A stretch of DNA of 64,000 nt from Typha latifolia (GCA_019914945.1 CM034100.1:2741209-2805208), one strand, 5' to 3'; shown: positions 1 to 14,400, counted from the first letter of the stretch. Numbers and translations are program-made. The notes: generated by a model from the sequence alone, not told the origin.

Positions 1-266
1 CCAATGAGGAGGGAGAGTGGCAATACCTGCCCATGTGTTCAAGGTTGGATGGAGGGGCAGCAAGGTGATAGTAGGAAATGGGCAGGGGAAGCATCCAAGT
101 TGGGGTCCAAAGCGTTACACAAAATTAATAGCAGCCACTCAATGGAACCACTTCCCAGTGCTCTCTTGTTTTCCTTTGCTCCAATATTTATAGAGCCCTT
201 AGACACACGCTGCCCTCTAACTTCCTTCTTCCTCCCTCCCACTCCTGGACTTGGAAACCTCTTGCC
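1..266 (+). promoter_or_regulatory. 5' flank and leader of DXS, with TATA box
   Basis: No separate gene is seen here. A TATTTATA box lies at 185-192, about 75 bases before the DXS start codon and just after a CCAAT-like stretch, so transcription probably starts around 215-225. The long reading frames across this stretch on both strands are not supported by any protein resemblance. Confidence 0.5.
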
Positions 267-3200
267 ATGGCTCTCTCCACATTCTCTTTCCCTAACCATT
301 TTGTTGGAGCACCAGCTTCACATCAACAGAAGGGCACGGTAATCTCTACCCAATTGCTTGCTGGGGTTGACTTCCAATCCCATAAGCATCAAAATGGGCT
401 TTCCAAGGTTATGTCTCTCTGCCTGTCTTCTTTGTAGTAGATTATAATCATCATCGCTTTATGCTGTTTAGGTGGAATCTTAGAATGATCTTGTAACTTA
501 ATTACCATTCCTTAATGTGTTTGGAGTGATCTAGATTTAGATATTTGTAAGTTTTCAGTAGGAAGAAAAAAAATGACATTTTTCTGGGTTCTGGTTTGGC
601 AGCCTAGGAGAAAGTCATGTGTTTGTGCATCGCTGTCAGAGGCAGGAGAATATCATGCACAGAGACCGCCAACTCCTCTCTTGGACACAATCAACTATCC
701 AATCCATATGAAGAACCTCTCAGTTAAGGTAAACTGAAGAGTGCAAGAAACTGCCTTTCAGATGTTCCCTGAAATGCTTACGAGGGGCGATGCTATAAAC
801 TAATGAGCTTGGCGGTGCCAACACTAAGTGTGCCCATTTGAATATATGCAGGAACTTAAGCAACTCGCTGATGAGCTCCGATCTGATGTCATCTTCCATG
901 TGTCGAAGACTGGAGGACACCTTGGATCAAGCCTTGGTGTGGTTGAGTTAACTGTGGCCCTCCACTATGTTTTTAATACCCCAAAAGACAAGATATTATG
1001 GGATGTTGGCCACCAGGTTCTGCTCTCTCCCTTTTCCCACAATATGTTTCCTGCATCAACAAACTACATTATTATTGACAGAGAATAAAGATGACTATTT
1101 TAGGCTATGCTATAATGATAGAAAGTAACAGTCTGCCCTTACTGAACTTTATATCTATCTGCTTACAAGATTTGCACAATTATGTAACGGAACTGTAACA
1201 AAGAATTGCATTTGAATTTTTTGCAGTCATATCCACACAAAATCTTGACAGGAAGAAGGGATATGATGCCAACAATGAGGCAGACCAATGGCTTGTCTGG
1301 ATTTACCAAGCGCTCTGAGAGTGAGCATGATAGCTTTGGTACCGGTCACAGTTCCACCAGTATTTCAGCAGCTCTTGGTAACATTGCTTTCCTATTCTCC
1401 TCTCTTTATGCACTCAAACAGAAAATGTTAAAGAAAAAATCAGAACCAATTATGCTGGCATGATTTTCTACATGCCATTCTTGAAATTGCTGGATATTGA
1501 TATTATTATTTCTTCATTTGCCTCATGCTGAGCAGGGATGGCTGTCGGAAGGGACCTCAAGGGCAGAAAAAACAATGTGATTGCAGTGATAGGAGATGGA
1601 GCCATGACTGCTGGGCAAGCTTATGAAGCTATGAATAATGCTGGGTATCTCGACTCTGATATGATTGTCATACTGAATGATAACAAACAGGTTTCTCTGC
1701 CCACAGCAACTCTTGATGGGCCTGTTCCACCAGTTGGAGCATTGAGCAGTGCCCTCAGTAAATTGCAGTCCAGCAGGCCTCTACGAGAACTGAGGGAGGT
1801 AGCAAAGGTAATATTTATAGTCATTAGCTTGTTATGAAGGATAGCTTTCTTATTTTCTTGATGATCTGCTTCCGACGATGTGATGTTTAATGTTTCAATT
1901 AAGGGTTTTCTCTAATATACATATATATATAGAAGGCAGATTATAGGAATAATAATCCTTTTCTACTTTTCGTGCTTAAGAAAATAGATGATTCTCAGTA
2001 GGAAAATGTTTTGATTCTATAGTACTGGAATTATGTGCCAATTTTTCATTTTGTTGGTTTCCGTATATTGCCAAAAATTAAATCACAAGTTTCTTCAACT
2101 CATTTTCTTAGACCTTCTTTATGAACATCAACTCTTTTCACCTAATAAATATCACCTTTATAATCTACTGGGTAAGGCAAATTATGGAAATGCATTTGGC
2201 TGTAGAATTCAAAAGGTCCATTAATTCCTACCTTCCTGTCTCATCTGGTTGGGCAAAATCTGAATCAGATTTTTTGAAGTGTTTTAGGGAATGACTAAGC
2301 AAATCGGTGGGTCAATGCATGAACTGGCTGCAAAAGTTGACGAATATGCTCGAGGAATGATCAGTGGATCGGGTTCGACCTTGTTTGAAGAGCTTGGTCT
2401 TTACTACATTGGCCCAGTGGATGGTCACAACATTGATGACCTTGTTGCAATTCTTAAGGAGGTCAAGAGCACAAAGACAACAGGTCCAGTTCTTATCCAT
2501 GTTGTAACTGAGAAAGGTCGAGGATATCCGTATGCTGAGAGAGCAGCAGATAAGTATCATGGTAAGTACACAAAGCTTATAATATACTGTAAACTCATTA
2601 TTTGAGCATGAGGAATGGTTTTGCTGATGATGAGGAATTCCAGTAGCTTTATAGTAATACCTCTTATACGCAGGTGTCACCAAGTTTGATCCAGCAACTG
2701 GGAAGCAATTCAAGTCCCCTGCTAAAACTCAATCTTATACAAATTACTTTGCTGAAGCTTTAGTAGCTGAGGCAGAGGTGGACAAAGATATTGTTGCAAT
2801 TCATGCAGCAATGGGAGGAGGAACCGGGCTAAATTACTTTCTCCGCCGCTTTCCAACACGGTGCTTTGATGTTGGAATTGCTGAGCAGCATGCTGTCACA
2901 TTTGCAGCTGGTCTAGCTTGTGAGGGTCTTAAGCCATTCTGCGCAATTTATTCTTCATTCTTACAAAGGGCTTATGATCAGGCATGTCATTTTCTCCACC
3001 ATGCTATTTTTGCGCACTGTTTATCTGAATTCTTTGTTTGTGCAACTTTATCCAACCTTGCCAATGCGCTTATTGAAGTATGAGTGAAAATTTTGATTAA
3101 ATCCATGCAGGTAATTCATGATGTGGACTTGCAAAATCTCCCGGTGAGATTTGCGATGGATCGAGCAGGGCTTGTTGGCGCTGATGGACCAACTCACTGT

Positions 3201-4014
3201 GGATCATTTGATGTCACATACATGGCTTGTCTCCCTAATATGGTTGTCATGGCCCCTTCAGACGAAGCTGAACTCTTTCATATGGTTGCTACTGCAGCAG
3301 CCATCGATGATCGGCCTTCTTGTTTCCGTTATCCCAGAGGGAATGGTATTGGTGTCCCCTTGCCCCCAGGGAACAAGGGGATTCCACTTGAGGTACGCAC
3401 ATAATTCCATTATTTCTACTTAGCTTTTGTGTCTACATATCTTCGGAAAAATTACAACCAGCAAGCATTTGCAGGTAGGAAAAGGCAGGCTACTAATCGA
3501 GGGTGAAAGGGTGGCTCTTTTGGGATATGGAGCTGCTGTTCAAAGCTGCTTGGCCGCAGCTTCTCTTCTGGAACAACATGGTCTTAAAGTTACTGTGGCC
3601 GATGCAAGATTCTGCAAGCCCTTGGATCAAGCTCTTATCAGAAGATTAGCTAAATCACATGAAGTCCTGATCACAGTGGAAGAAGGATCTATTGGTGGAT
3701 TTGGTTCTCATGTTGCTCAGTTCTTGGCCCTTGATGGTCTCCTTGATGGTACAGTCAAGGTAGAGCATCCCTCCCTTCACAAATTAATTTATGATATGAT
3801 TCTTTTTTCTCCCTTTTCTTTGGTGCAGTGTTAGTAACATTGATTTATAACTTCTCTGGTACAGTGGAGGCCCTTGGTACTTCCAGATCGATACATCGAA
3901 CATGGATCGCCTGCTGATCAATTAGCTGAGGCTGGCTTAACACCGTCTCATGTTGCAGCAACTGTGTTTAACATCCTTGGGCAGACCAGGGAAGCTCTTA
4001 AGATCATGTCATAG
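267..4014 (+). CDS. DXS: 1-deoxy-D-xylulose-5-phosphate synthase, plastid (DXS, class 1-like)
   Basis: DXS condenses pyruvate with glyceraldehyde 3-phosphate, using thiamine diphosphate, to make DXP; this is the first and flux-controlling step of the plastid MEP pathway to carotenoids, chlorophyll side chains and gibberellins. Ten exons join in frame to 717 residues, the usual plant length: 267-407, 603-728, 852-1016, 1227-1377, 1536-1807, 2288-2561, 2674-2981, 3111-3392, 3475-3759, 3865-4014. Roughly the first 55 residues are Ser/Thr-rich and look like a chloroplast transit peptide. The thiamine diphosphate-binding GDGAMTAG is at residues 214-221 and the DRAG motif at 496-499. The sequence resembles the housekeeping DXS1 class (Arabidopsis CLA1) almost throughout. 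The intron after 2981 begins GC instead of GT; only this junction restores the conserved YDQ-VIHD reading. The start chosen is the first ATG after the TATA box. Confidence 0.95.
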
Positions 4015-5782
4015 GAACGTTGGACTAGTAGAGTGGCAGGAGGGAGTCTGTCTTCATCCACTTAGCTCTGTAAAGACTCAATGTAAATTTTGTTATTAGA
4101 TTATTAGCTAACAGCACTGCACTTCTGTTTATATGATCCACGGTTCGTAGCGAGGTTGACCTAGATTATAGAACAATAAAGGGCCAGGATAAGAAAAAAA
4201 AAATAGAATCGAGATAAAATGAGGATTTATCTTGGAATAACTAGAGGTTTTATCATATTATTTTTAGATATTTGGTTGGAGAAATTGAGATAAGTATTGG
4301 ATAATAATGGTGTTTGGGTTGCGATAGACTGACAGTCCATAGTTGGAATAAGAGATAAAAATGATCAAATTATATTATTACTCTTTTTCTAGTATTTACC
4401 TATATATATATGTATATGTATGGAAAATAGGTTTAAATTAAATAATTATTTTCATTTTATAACTATTATATAATCTTCTCATGATTAATTTAAAATTCTT
4501 TGCCAAAAGTTTAATTTAATCTAATTCACCATAATTTATACAACATATAAATGTCATCATAAATAACACCATAGATAAACATTCTACATTAAAATATTTT
4601 TACTTAAATATAATTTAATATATTACTAAGTATATTATAATTAAATAACAATGTGCGTGCCTAAATTTACACTGGATAGAGATTGGTCGTTCTAATATAT
4701 TACCAAGAACAAATTGGTCATTTTTCTTTTGCGATAAAAGAGTGAGGGACTAAGTTAAAGAGTTTATCACTTTTTTAGTTCAACATTTTTTTATGACATT
4801 AAAATTTGGGATTAAGTTGTTGTCAAACAGAGCCTAAAAGCATTGAATCTGTTTGAAAAAAAATAGCATTTAAATTTCCTCCAAGTGGCTAAGCAAAGAG
4901 AGGAAAATTTTCTCTACACTTACGAAGCTTGAGTTCCCTTTATTTTTTTATTTAAATTTTTGTGTGTTTGATCTTCAAGTGATGTCAAAAGAGCTTAGAC
5001 TCGAATCTAATTAATTAAGTTTATGTTTTTGCCACGTCCAGATCAATTGAAGAGCTTTCAGCATTTCGAGTCTCTTATTAAACTTATTTTTTTTTGTTTC
5101 CAAAGTTATTATTCTACCTCTTCTACTTTTGATTGCATATGAGTACTTGTTACTTTTAGAATTTCTTTAGACTCCAGTGTTGTTCGGTCTGTTTCTCGGC
5201 GTAAGTGTGGGCTTGCGTCCAGAATTATTCTGTTGCTCTATCTATTCTTTTTGGTCTTATGTGTTAAGTTATAATTGGATATTTAAACCTTAATGATATC
5301 ATCGTTCTACGAGCTTTCTTCCACACACAAAGAGAAAAAAGAGAGAATAATATGCAATGGACCAATGGTTAACGGTAAAGAAGGACGTATATGATCATAA
5401 TTGGATCATGACAATAGGAGGCATTTTTCATTTTGCAACCTGACAAACGTGTTTATTGCGGTTTACATTATATCTTTTTGACTATTTCCGTATTTCTAAC
5501 TCGACTCCGACAACTTCATCAAATCACAAACAATGCCCTATCAAGGTGTGAATCGTAATAAACACATAGGATAAGGTGTAAAATGGAAGTTTCAAACATA
5601 ATACTATCATAAACTAACAAGACAGATGGCACGGGACCCATCTGTCATTCCCTCGAATCCCAAGTACACTTTCGGTCTCTCTACCTCCTCCTCGCTAGTA
5701 GTCACAAGTCATCACCACTCCTCCCAAAAACTCCTAGAAATTTTCCCAAAACACTCCTTTCCACATTCCAATCCCAATCTCA
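4015..5782. other. Intergenic, AT-rich; no gene seen
   Basis: After the DXS 3' UTR the stretch is AT-rich with no coding signature on either strand. A GTGTTTGG-like tract near 4311 and AAACAGAGCC near 4827 resemble end sequences of plant DNA transposons, but no clean terminal repeat or target-site duplication could be drawn. The last 150 bases are the leader of the RING gene. Confidence 0.5.
4175..4180 (+). terminator. Candidate poly(A) signal of DXS
   Basis: An AATAAA hexamer lies about 160 bases after the DXS stop codon, a typical plant distance. The hexamer alone is weak evidence. Confidence 0.35.
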
Positions 5783-6610
5783 ATGGGAGAAGTCTCCTCC
5801 TCCTCCTCCTCCTCCTCCTCCTCCGCCTCTGAGTCGATCATGTCCGCCCTCCTCTCCCTCCCCCATCGCGCCTTCTCCGACCTCGTCCTCTCCCTCTCCT
5901 CCGACCTCCGCCTCCTCCGCTCCCGCCTCGCCTTCCTCCTCCTCTCCCCTCCCCACTTCTCCCTCGCCATCTCCCACCTCCACACCCTATCCCTTCCCCA
6001 AAAAGCCCTCCTCCTCTCCCGCCTCCTCCTCCGCCACCTCCAACTCCTCTTCCCCTCCCTCTCCTCCCCCCTCCCCCACCGTCTCCGCCTCCCTGACCTC
6101 GACGCGGCCCTCCTCCTCTTCGCTATGTGCGACTCCTATGACCCCACCACCAATTCCCACCTCGATTGGCACTCCAGGGTGAAAAACCACCTCCTCGATT
6201 CCACCCTCACCCCCTCTGGCCTCGGCTTTACGAGCTGGGCCGTCGTCAGCCACTACGTCGACGTCGCCGCCAAGTGCGAGCGGTTTCTGGAGGTGGCGTC
6301 CGGGGGGAAGGCTTCCACAGCGGCAGTGGTGGGGCTGCCGTCGGTGGAGAGCGAGGGAGGAGGGAAGGAGTGCGCCGTCTGCAAGGAGGAGATGGAGAGA
6401 GGGAGAGACGTGTGCGAGCTGCCGTGCCGGCATCACTTCCATTGGAAGTGCGCTTTGGGGTGGTTGAGGAAGAGTAACACTTGCCCTTGTTGCAGGTTCG
6501 AGTTGCCGGCGGAGGACGCCGTGGCGGAGATGGGGAGGGTGTGGAGGGGGATGATTAGGATGGGCAGTGGAGGAGGAGGAGGAAGAAAGGTAATTGAGAG
6601 GATATGGTGA
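5783..6610 (+). CDS. SGR9: RING-H2 E3 ubiquitin ligase, SGR9-like
   Basis: Intronless gene for 275 residues. The C-terminal RING has the C3H2C3 layout with all eight ligands present: C197, C200, C215, H217, H220, C223, C234, C237, ending in TCPCCRFELP. Ahead of it lies a long Leu/Ser-rich helical region (about 20-120), then RLPDLDAALLL and a GLPSVE segment directly before the RING. This order and wording match SHOOT GRAVITROPISM 9, an Arabidopsis E3 ligase on amyloplasts that loosens their attachment to actin during gravity sensing; the assignment is by resemblance. The start at 5783 is followed by a poly-Ser run coded by a TCC microsatellite (about 5796-5823), which may vary in length; the next in-frame ATG at 5840 is a possible alternative. 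It could instead be another plant RING protein with the same C-terminus. Confidence 0.85.
   Translation: MGEVSSSSSSSSSSASESIMSALLSLPHRAFSDLVLSLSSDLRLLRSRLAFLLLSPPHFSLAISHLHTLSLPQKALLLSRLLLRHLQLLFPSLSSPLPHRLRLPDLDAALLLFAMCDSYDPTTNSHLDWHSRVKNHLLDSTLTPSGLGFTSWAVVSHYVDVAAKCERFLEVASGGKASTAAVVGLPSVESEGGGKECAVCKEEMERGRDVCELPCRHHFHWKCALGWLRKSNTCPCCRFELPAEDAVAEMGRVWRGMIRMGSGGGGGRKVIERIW
5796..5823 (+). repeat. (TCC)n coding microsatellite
   Basis: A run of TCC triplets at the start of the RING gene encodes poly-serine. Changes of whole triplets would only alter the length of the serine run. Confidence 0.7.
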
Positions 6611-7284
6611 GATTTATGTGCTTGGATTTGTTCTTCTTCTTCTTGTTGGTTTCTCGTTGGCTAGAGGTACGTACGATGGCGATTAATTAGTGAAGTTGCA
6701 TGGGAGTGAATTGACGTAATTAATAAGCTCAAGTAGATGAGATTGTTCTACTTTTGTACTCATAACTGATGAAGTAATAAAGGCAAGTTTAATTAATTAT
6801 ACCATGTTAAGACTAAGCCCATTAATTAATTCGGGGCTTATATATGCATGACCAGGACAGGTCAAATCACGTTCTTTTGCTTTAATACTTCTTCGTTTGG
6901 TTTTCATCTTAATTTATTCTCCTTTCGCTTTAATTTTTTGGTAGCCATCATTGTCCTTGTAGGTCATCTGTAGCTTGATTGCTTGCTTGCTGCCAAATTT
7001 TACCGCAAGTAGATCACCCGCAAGATCTGCTATGGCCTTTAAGCTTCCTTTTATTTTTTTTATTTTTCACATCTTTCACTGAAGTAGTGAAGTGTGATTG
7101 CTTCCAAAGTATAAAGTATGAAGCTCCATATATGGGATACATTTATACCTTCTAGTGTTGATGAAAACTTCAACTACATATATGCCAGAGTCTATATTTG
7201 TACGTAATTTGGAGTGTATTGAAGGTAGATCTCTAGATTGGATTCAGTTCATGATCTTAGAGGATAAGCTCACTGGAGGTGAGA

Positions 7285-7286
<2 letters not shown>

Positions 7287-7317
<31 letters not shown>
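7287..7317. repeat. (AT)n microsatellite
   Basis: About 15 perfect AT repeats, directly visible; intergenic. Confidence 0.9.
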
Positions 7318-7318
<1 letters not shown>

Positions 7319-7843
7319 GTATAATAATGTGGGCCGGGGTTGACGTGGTGACTATTCGGTTCCACGAGGGAATAGGGAGTGAGTGCATGGGGACGGACAA
7401 ACAAGGGAGAAAACGACGATCGAAAGCCTAATTGCTCTAATACAACGCCGACATGTGGGCACACCCACACATTCTCTTCAATTTCCAAGGCGTAATCACA
7501 AGTTAAATTATGATTGGTTTGCCTCATGCACCCTCGTTGTTACATAAAATGCCAATCATGTCCCAAATTATATATATATATATATATACATCGTTGTCCG
7601 TTTAATTTTTCTATTAAAATATACAATAAACTGAGGGAGAAAAGAGAGAGAGAGAGAGAAAGAAAAAAAGAATATGATGTCTGTTAAAGATTAATTATCG
7701 TATTAGAATTCTGGAAAAGTCTTAGAATTCATCTGCAGTAGTAGCAAATCTAGTAGAAATCTAGGGGCATACTCTCAGCCTGCGTCATCTTGACTTTTCC
7801 TACAACTTTAACTTTTCCTGTGAGACTGGGACAGGCCCCCAGG

Positions 7844-7945
7844 GCCCAACTGGTGATAGCGTAGAGATGAACTCTTCCCATGTGGGCCTAGTTCGAGCTC
7901 AAATCATAGAGCCAATTGCAGGCCGACGTTGGGCCGAGTTGGGCC
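7844..7945. promoter_or_regulatory. Cluster of site II (TGGGCC/GGCCCA) elements
   Basis: Four copies: GGCCCA at 7844 and TGGGCC at 7883, 7930 and 7940. Site II elements bind TCP factors and are common in promoters of cell-division and housekeeping genes. They are 650-760 bases before the H2A.X start codon, so assigning them to that gene is an inference. Confidence 0.4.
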
Positions 7946-8412
7946 TTGGCTTGAGATGCACCGAAACCAAAGGTCCTTTGAGCTGAGTTCAGGACTGATT
8001 TTTACTACACTTATCAACTTAAAAAATACAAATAATATTTTATATTTAGGGATATAAAAGAATCGAGCGAGAGAGTCGGAGCTTTGATCGGAGGAAAGGA
8101 GGCGACAATGAGAATACTCTTCAAACGAGGAATAGGGATAGAAAATTTTTATCTACTCCACCTAGCCATTTAATAAAATGCTCGGATCTCGATCTTGATA
8201 GTCTTTTAGAAAAAATTCGGTCGGATAAGGGATGTATATATATAGTATTTATGCAGGCACCGTTGTTATTTCATGAATTAAATTTTGTTATTGTTAAGAG
8301 TCTCTCTCTCTCTCTCTCATTATTTTACTTTTTATATATTTTAATTGTATTATGGACCCGAGCAAACTTCTGGAGAAAGGACGGAAAGAACGAAAGAGCC
8401 TTCCACGCTGGC

Positions 8413-9110
<698 letters not shown>

Positions 9111-11446
9111 AAGTGCTCTTTTGGTTTAGGTGATGGATAGGGTTTGCTTTTGATGTAGTGGAGATACTTCATGTAGTGATGATGTTTCTCTGTTAATATA
9201 GTAAGAATCTGATTATATTCATGTTAGTTTCTATTCCTTTTGGCTTGATAAAGATTGCTTTCCTTGCTTTTGTTGTATATTCTAGGTCTAAAGTTGTTAT
9301 CTTTACATGTTTTCTCTAATCTTACAGTAGTTCTTCCAGAGATTTGTTGTTTCACTTGTAGTAACATGCTGGTTGTAGAAGTTATGGTTAGTAACTCAGT
9401 AATTGTGGCCATGAAATTAGTTTTATTTTGTTCAATGGTCTTATCCATTTTGATGCTAAAGTTTGATGCTTTGGATGAATTTCTCATGCTCATTAGTACG
9501 TTTGCGCCACTTGATGGCCAAGTTAATGATTTATTATCATCTTTGTGCAAGTCAAAGCTGGAATTTTCTTCTGTTCGGAACTAGTTGTTCTTATTGTTAG
9601 CTATTCATGAAGGAGGTGAGATAGAACTGTTATCCACTATTAGGCTTTTTTTTTGTAAAGCTTACTGGTCTATATGAAATGTAAATTAGTGCGTTATTTT
9701 TCCCACTTGCTAGTTGGTTTGGTGTTCATAAGCTACTTTTGGATTACTATTGATGCTTTTTTTCTTGAAAGGAAAGTTTGTCTAGTACTCATGTTTGCTG
9801 TTGCTTGTGTTTGTGGTCATGCATTTGGGACCATTGGGATTGTTCGAAAACAATTGTTTTTATTGATTATACTGGATTGCTGTTGGAGAGTTTGTATAGT
9901 GTAATTGCTTATTTGGATTGAGATTTTATGTTATGGGTTGCAAGGCATTCCTGCAATTATAATATTTTGCTTCTCATGGTAAATTCAAGATGTAATCTGA
10001 TAAGGGTTATATCACATAAGCATGTAACTACATTTTAATTGGATACTTAATGGAGTTCTTGTGGATCAGAAGTAGTGATACTGTTCATGATTATGACTTT
10101 GTATTTGTTTGGTCCAATTATTTTGGACTTGCAACATGTCCAAGAATGTGTGGTTGATTCCTTCATTTCTTGATGTTTATCTGTGTGTGTGTGTGTGTGT
10201 GTTTATGAAATGCTTGGAAGTGCAGAATATATTTGCTTGAAATTTCTCTTAGAAACACTGACTACTTGTCAACAACAAGGGTGCAGGCTTGGCAATGTCT
10301 CATGTTTTGCAAACACTGAATGTTGGATTTCTACTGTTATGCAGTTGTTCCACTTGCTATATCAGAGTTTTCAAAAGGGTAGATTTGATGTAGCTAAATT
10401 GTTGGAGTGGGATTTACCAACTAATAAATACTAGGAGCATGAGGAGGTCAACATGTATTCTGCTGCTTGGTCTGCATCCATTTGGGTCAAATGGCAACCA
10501 CCAGACTCCAGAAGTGTATGTTTGGCTTGCCAGGCTTGTGAATGAGTGTAAATTGTGCGTGTGCTGGGGGGTCATTTCTTGCATTCTAATTCTTGAAGAA
10601 GGGGGGGATACTTGTTTGGGTAAGGCTATGTAGGTGGGGAGTCCTAGATAAATCTTTATCATCCAGATTGACTACCTAACTCTCATAAATATTATAAAAA
10701 AGAGGAGGATGAATCATGATATTGTCTGTGATAAGCACTGTTATATCCACAAGAACAGGGTTCATAATTATAATAATAATATATTTTACTTAGATCTCCT
10801 AAATTATTATTTTTTCTGATAATTTTTTTTATTATTTATACATTTCCTGAACTTAAAATAAAATTCACCTTCGAACCAAGAATTTTGTTTTTTATTAGTA
10901 TGTACTTATGAAATAATGAATGTCCCCAGAAAATATTATCCAAAATAAGAGGATTATACAAAATGTTATCTATGTATAAGCCTCAAATGCTAACCTTGTA
11001 AAGAACGGTCGCCGTTACCTTACGCCAAGCGACTATCCAATAATCCAATATCTTAGCTAAAAAATGTCGACATGGATGTCCCACCAAAATTGGCGATTCA
11101 CCGAATCGCGTGTCGACCACGCTCTATCGCCCAATGATCGCCGTCCAAATATAGATGGACGGTTGAGATGGAACAAATCGTGTATCGGCTGTTATGATCC
11201 AAACAGCGAATATTCCCGATCCCGTGGATGTCGAGGGACGTGGGTCCCACTTGCGACATCACCACCAACTGCGGGCTACTTTGCGTCAAGATTCCCACTC
11301 TCACCCGCAACCGCTCTCCTCTCCTCTCTTCTTCCTTCCACCAACCACCCTCTGCGTTATACCGATTTCTTCTCCTTCCCTATCTTGTCTTATTACGGAT
11401 CTGAATCCGTTCCCTCCGAATAGTGTTGGGATCAGGGTTTCGAGAA
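9111..11446. other. Intergenic; no gene seen
   Basis: Holds the H2A.X 3' UTR, a (GT)n run at about 10183-10203, an AT-rich stretch around 10780-10870 and, from about 11000, the GC-richer promoter and leader of SPL7. The short reading frames have no recognisable protein features. Confidence 0.5.
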
Positions 11447-14400
11447 ATGGAGTTCACTCCCTCCGTCGCCGCCGATGGATCGACGGCGCTCTGGGATTGG
11501 GACAGCCTTCTCGATTTCTCTGTCAGCAACGAGGAGGATCCCTTGATCCTCCCCTGGGGCAGTCCTGACGAGGCCCTATCGGAGCCACCTCCTGCGTCGA
11601 CGATGCCTGCGGAGCAGCCTTTGCTCTCGCTGCCGGAGCCAGAGCAAGAGTCGCAGCCGTCGCCGGCGACGGAGCCGGCCAGCCGGGTGCGGAAGAGGGA
11701 TCCGAGGTTAATATGCCCTAATTATTTGGCGGGGAGGGTTCCCTGCTCGTGCCCCGAGATGGACGAGAAGGAGGTGGAGGAGGAGGAGGTGGCAGAGATA
11801 GTGGCCGGGGCTAGGAAGCGGGTGAGGAGCAATGGAGCGTCGGCGGGAGCCTTGAGGTGCCAGGTTCCGGGGTGCGAGGCGGATATCAGGGAACTGAAAG
11901 GGTATCACAAGAGGCATAGGGTTTGTCTCCGGTGTGCCAATGCGTCGTCCGTGGTGCTCGATGGGGAGCACAAGCGGTATTGCCAGCAGTGTGGAAAGTA
12001 AGATAATCACTTCTTAATAAATCTTATAGCTTGGTTAGATTTTGATTGTTCCCAACATTGTCAGTGAGATTCAATAACCTCTTAGTATGAAGGAAAAAAA
12101 AAGCGTCTCAGTCAGATGTTAGAGCATCCTTGTTCCTTAATATTACATTAAATGAAATTAGTATTTCGTTTTGCACTTTTCATGTGTGCCTGTCAATTAA
12201 TGTACTAATTGCAAAAGGATCTTGGTAGATGAATCTTTCACTAAAATGAAATGGTGGATGGTTGATTTGTTGATACAGAGAAAACAATTTGGTTTATGCA
12301 TAAAATTGAAATTGAACTCTCTTGCACTTTCCAATACAAGTTATAAATTGTGTAGATAATGAAGGGTTCAATTTTGAAGGCACACAAGAGACGTTTAACA
12401 CAAAATTAAGCTGTTCATCTTAAATTAAACAACATGGTTAGGTTTTAGATAGTATGTTCCACGACCAGTCAAATCTTAATTTAGGAACATTTGAGTGACT
12501 TATCCACTAATTCTGGTTGCTTGTTTAGTTGACTACTTGATATCATTTCAGTTATTAGACAACTGTGACTTTCAATTAATTGCAAACTGTCTACGAGTGC
12601 TCAAAGAAGTAGTTAAGTATTCCTTAAAATTAATTCCTTATGGAGATAAATCATTGATAATACTACTACATAATGAGACAATTTTGTCTTTTGGTCAGTA
12701 AGCTCCTTTCAGATGTTAAGGCACCTTGAATAAGTGGGCAAACTTCTACTGTTTTATGCGAAACATATTTTTTCTGATTATGAAACTTAAGATGACTGTT
12801 TTATCAGTAAAATATGTTCTAGAATTTGTATCTTTACAATTGTGTAATTGCATCAATGCTAAATTTGACACATTACCATGAATCCCTGATTCTATTTTTC
12901 TTTCTGTTTATACTTCAGGTTCCACATACTGCCAGATTTTGATGAAGGCAAGCGTAGTTGTAGGAGAAAACTAGAGCGGCACAACAAAAGGAGGAGGCGG
13001 CGGCCTGCTGATTCTAGAAGCACACCAGAGAATGAAATGGAAGCTCAAGTAGATTTCCTAGCTGATGTCGACTGTGATAAAGAACCAAGGGAAGGTAAAT
13101 TAAGTTTTGAGCATTAATGCTTTTCTCTGTAAATTGTGGTTTCAAGTCTGAGAACTTAGTACATTTTACTCTTCTAGGCAATTGATCTCTGATTATATTT
13201 AGGTCCTAAATAGTAGAGGAGATGACAAGACATTTTTGAATATTATGCAGAAAAATTGTCCCCATTTAAGGGATCTAGGAAATTGAAAATAATTTTTCAT
13301 GTATTTCATTTTCCTTTATAACTATATCTGGAAGTCATGTACAAGAAACATAGTCTGAAGGCCATTCGAGATGTTCTTTGGAAACTTTTCTGATTATGTC
13401 AGCAGTTTTTTTAGTAGTTTCTTCAATTTGCTAAAGATTGCAATACTTGATTTATTTCTTAAAACATATAGTTCCTTGTATGTTTGTGCTTCATATCTTA
13501 GCTCCTGAGATTTTCACAGTGCATTTTGGCCTCTGATATCTTCTTACTTTGTCATTTGCTCTTTAGTACATGCAGAGGATCCATTTGGATTTGCATGCGA
13601 GAAAGTTGATACAATACTTAGCAACAAGATTTTGGGCAGAGAAGCACCATTGGGGTCTGAAGATGGACAGGAATCTCCTGACTGCTCCCTGCCCAGCTTG
13701 CAGAATGACCAAAGCAACAGTGTTGTATCTTTTGCAGCCTCTGCTGAAGCTTGTGTAGATGGAAAAGCAGAGAATTCCAAGCCTTCATTTTCTTCTACAT
13801 TTGGTGACAACAAGAGCACTTATTCATCTCTGGTAGACTAATTATTTCTTTTGTCTCAACTAGTTGCTTAACTTTACTTTTGCAACTATAATGAACACTT
13901 TCATAGTGATCTAATATAGTTTTGTGTCCTATTCCTGACCTTTCTGCGGTGATTGTAATGGTACATTTGTTTATTCTAGTGCCCCACAGGGCGTATTTCA
14001 TTCAAGCTGTACGATTGGAACCCTGCAGAATTTCCAAGGCGTCTGCGGCACCAAGTATCTCTTTAAATTACTTTTAAGTTGTGTCAAATATAGTTGCCAA
14101 CTTTTTTGATGAACCACTTCATAAAGCATCTAAGTATGTTATATCGACTTGTAGATATTTGAATGGTTGGCTAGCATGCCTGTTGAGTTGGAGGGCTATA
14201 TTCGTCCCGGATGTACCATCTTGACTGTGTTCATTGCGATGCCTCAGTTTATGTGGGATAAGGCACGTAAGATATAATCTGCATTTTAATTCAATTGAAA
14301 TGTTGTTCTCTGGTTGGTGCGTTGGGTATTTTTGCAGGTCTTCAGTACTTTATTTTTGGTATCATTGACATGAAACTTTTAAAGATTGCAATTGCAATGT

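Noticed and set aside
2312..2713. 133-codon frame on the minus strand in DXS
   Set aside because: Crosses DXS exon-intron borders antisense; no protein features.
4190..4840. Possible DNA transposon between DXS and the RING gene
   Set aside because: Words resembling transposon ends are present, but no terminal inverted repeats or target duplication could be matched.
5987..6442. 151-codon frame on the minus strand
   Set aside because: Shadow of the RING gene; low-complexity Glu/Gly-rich composition.
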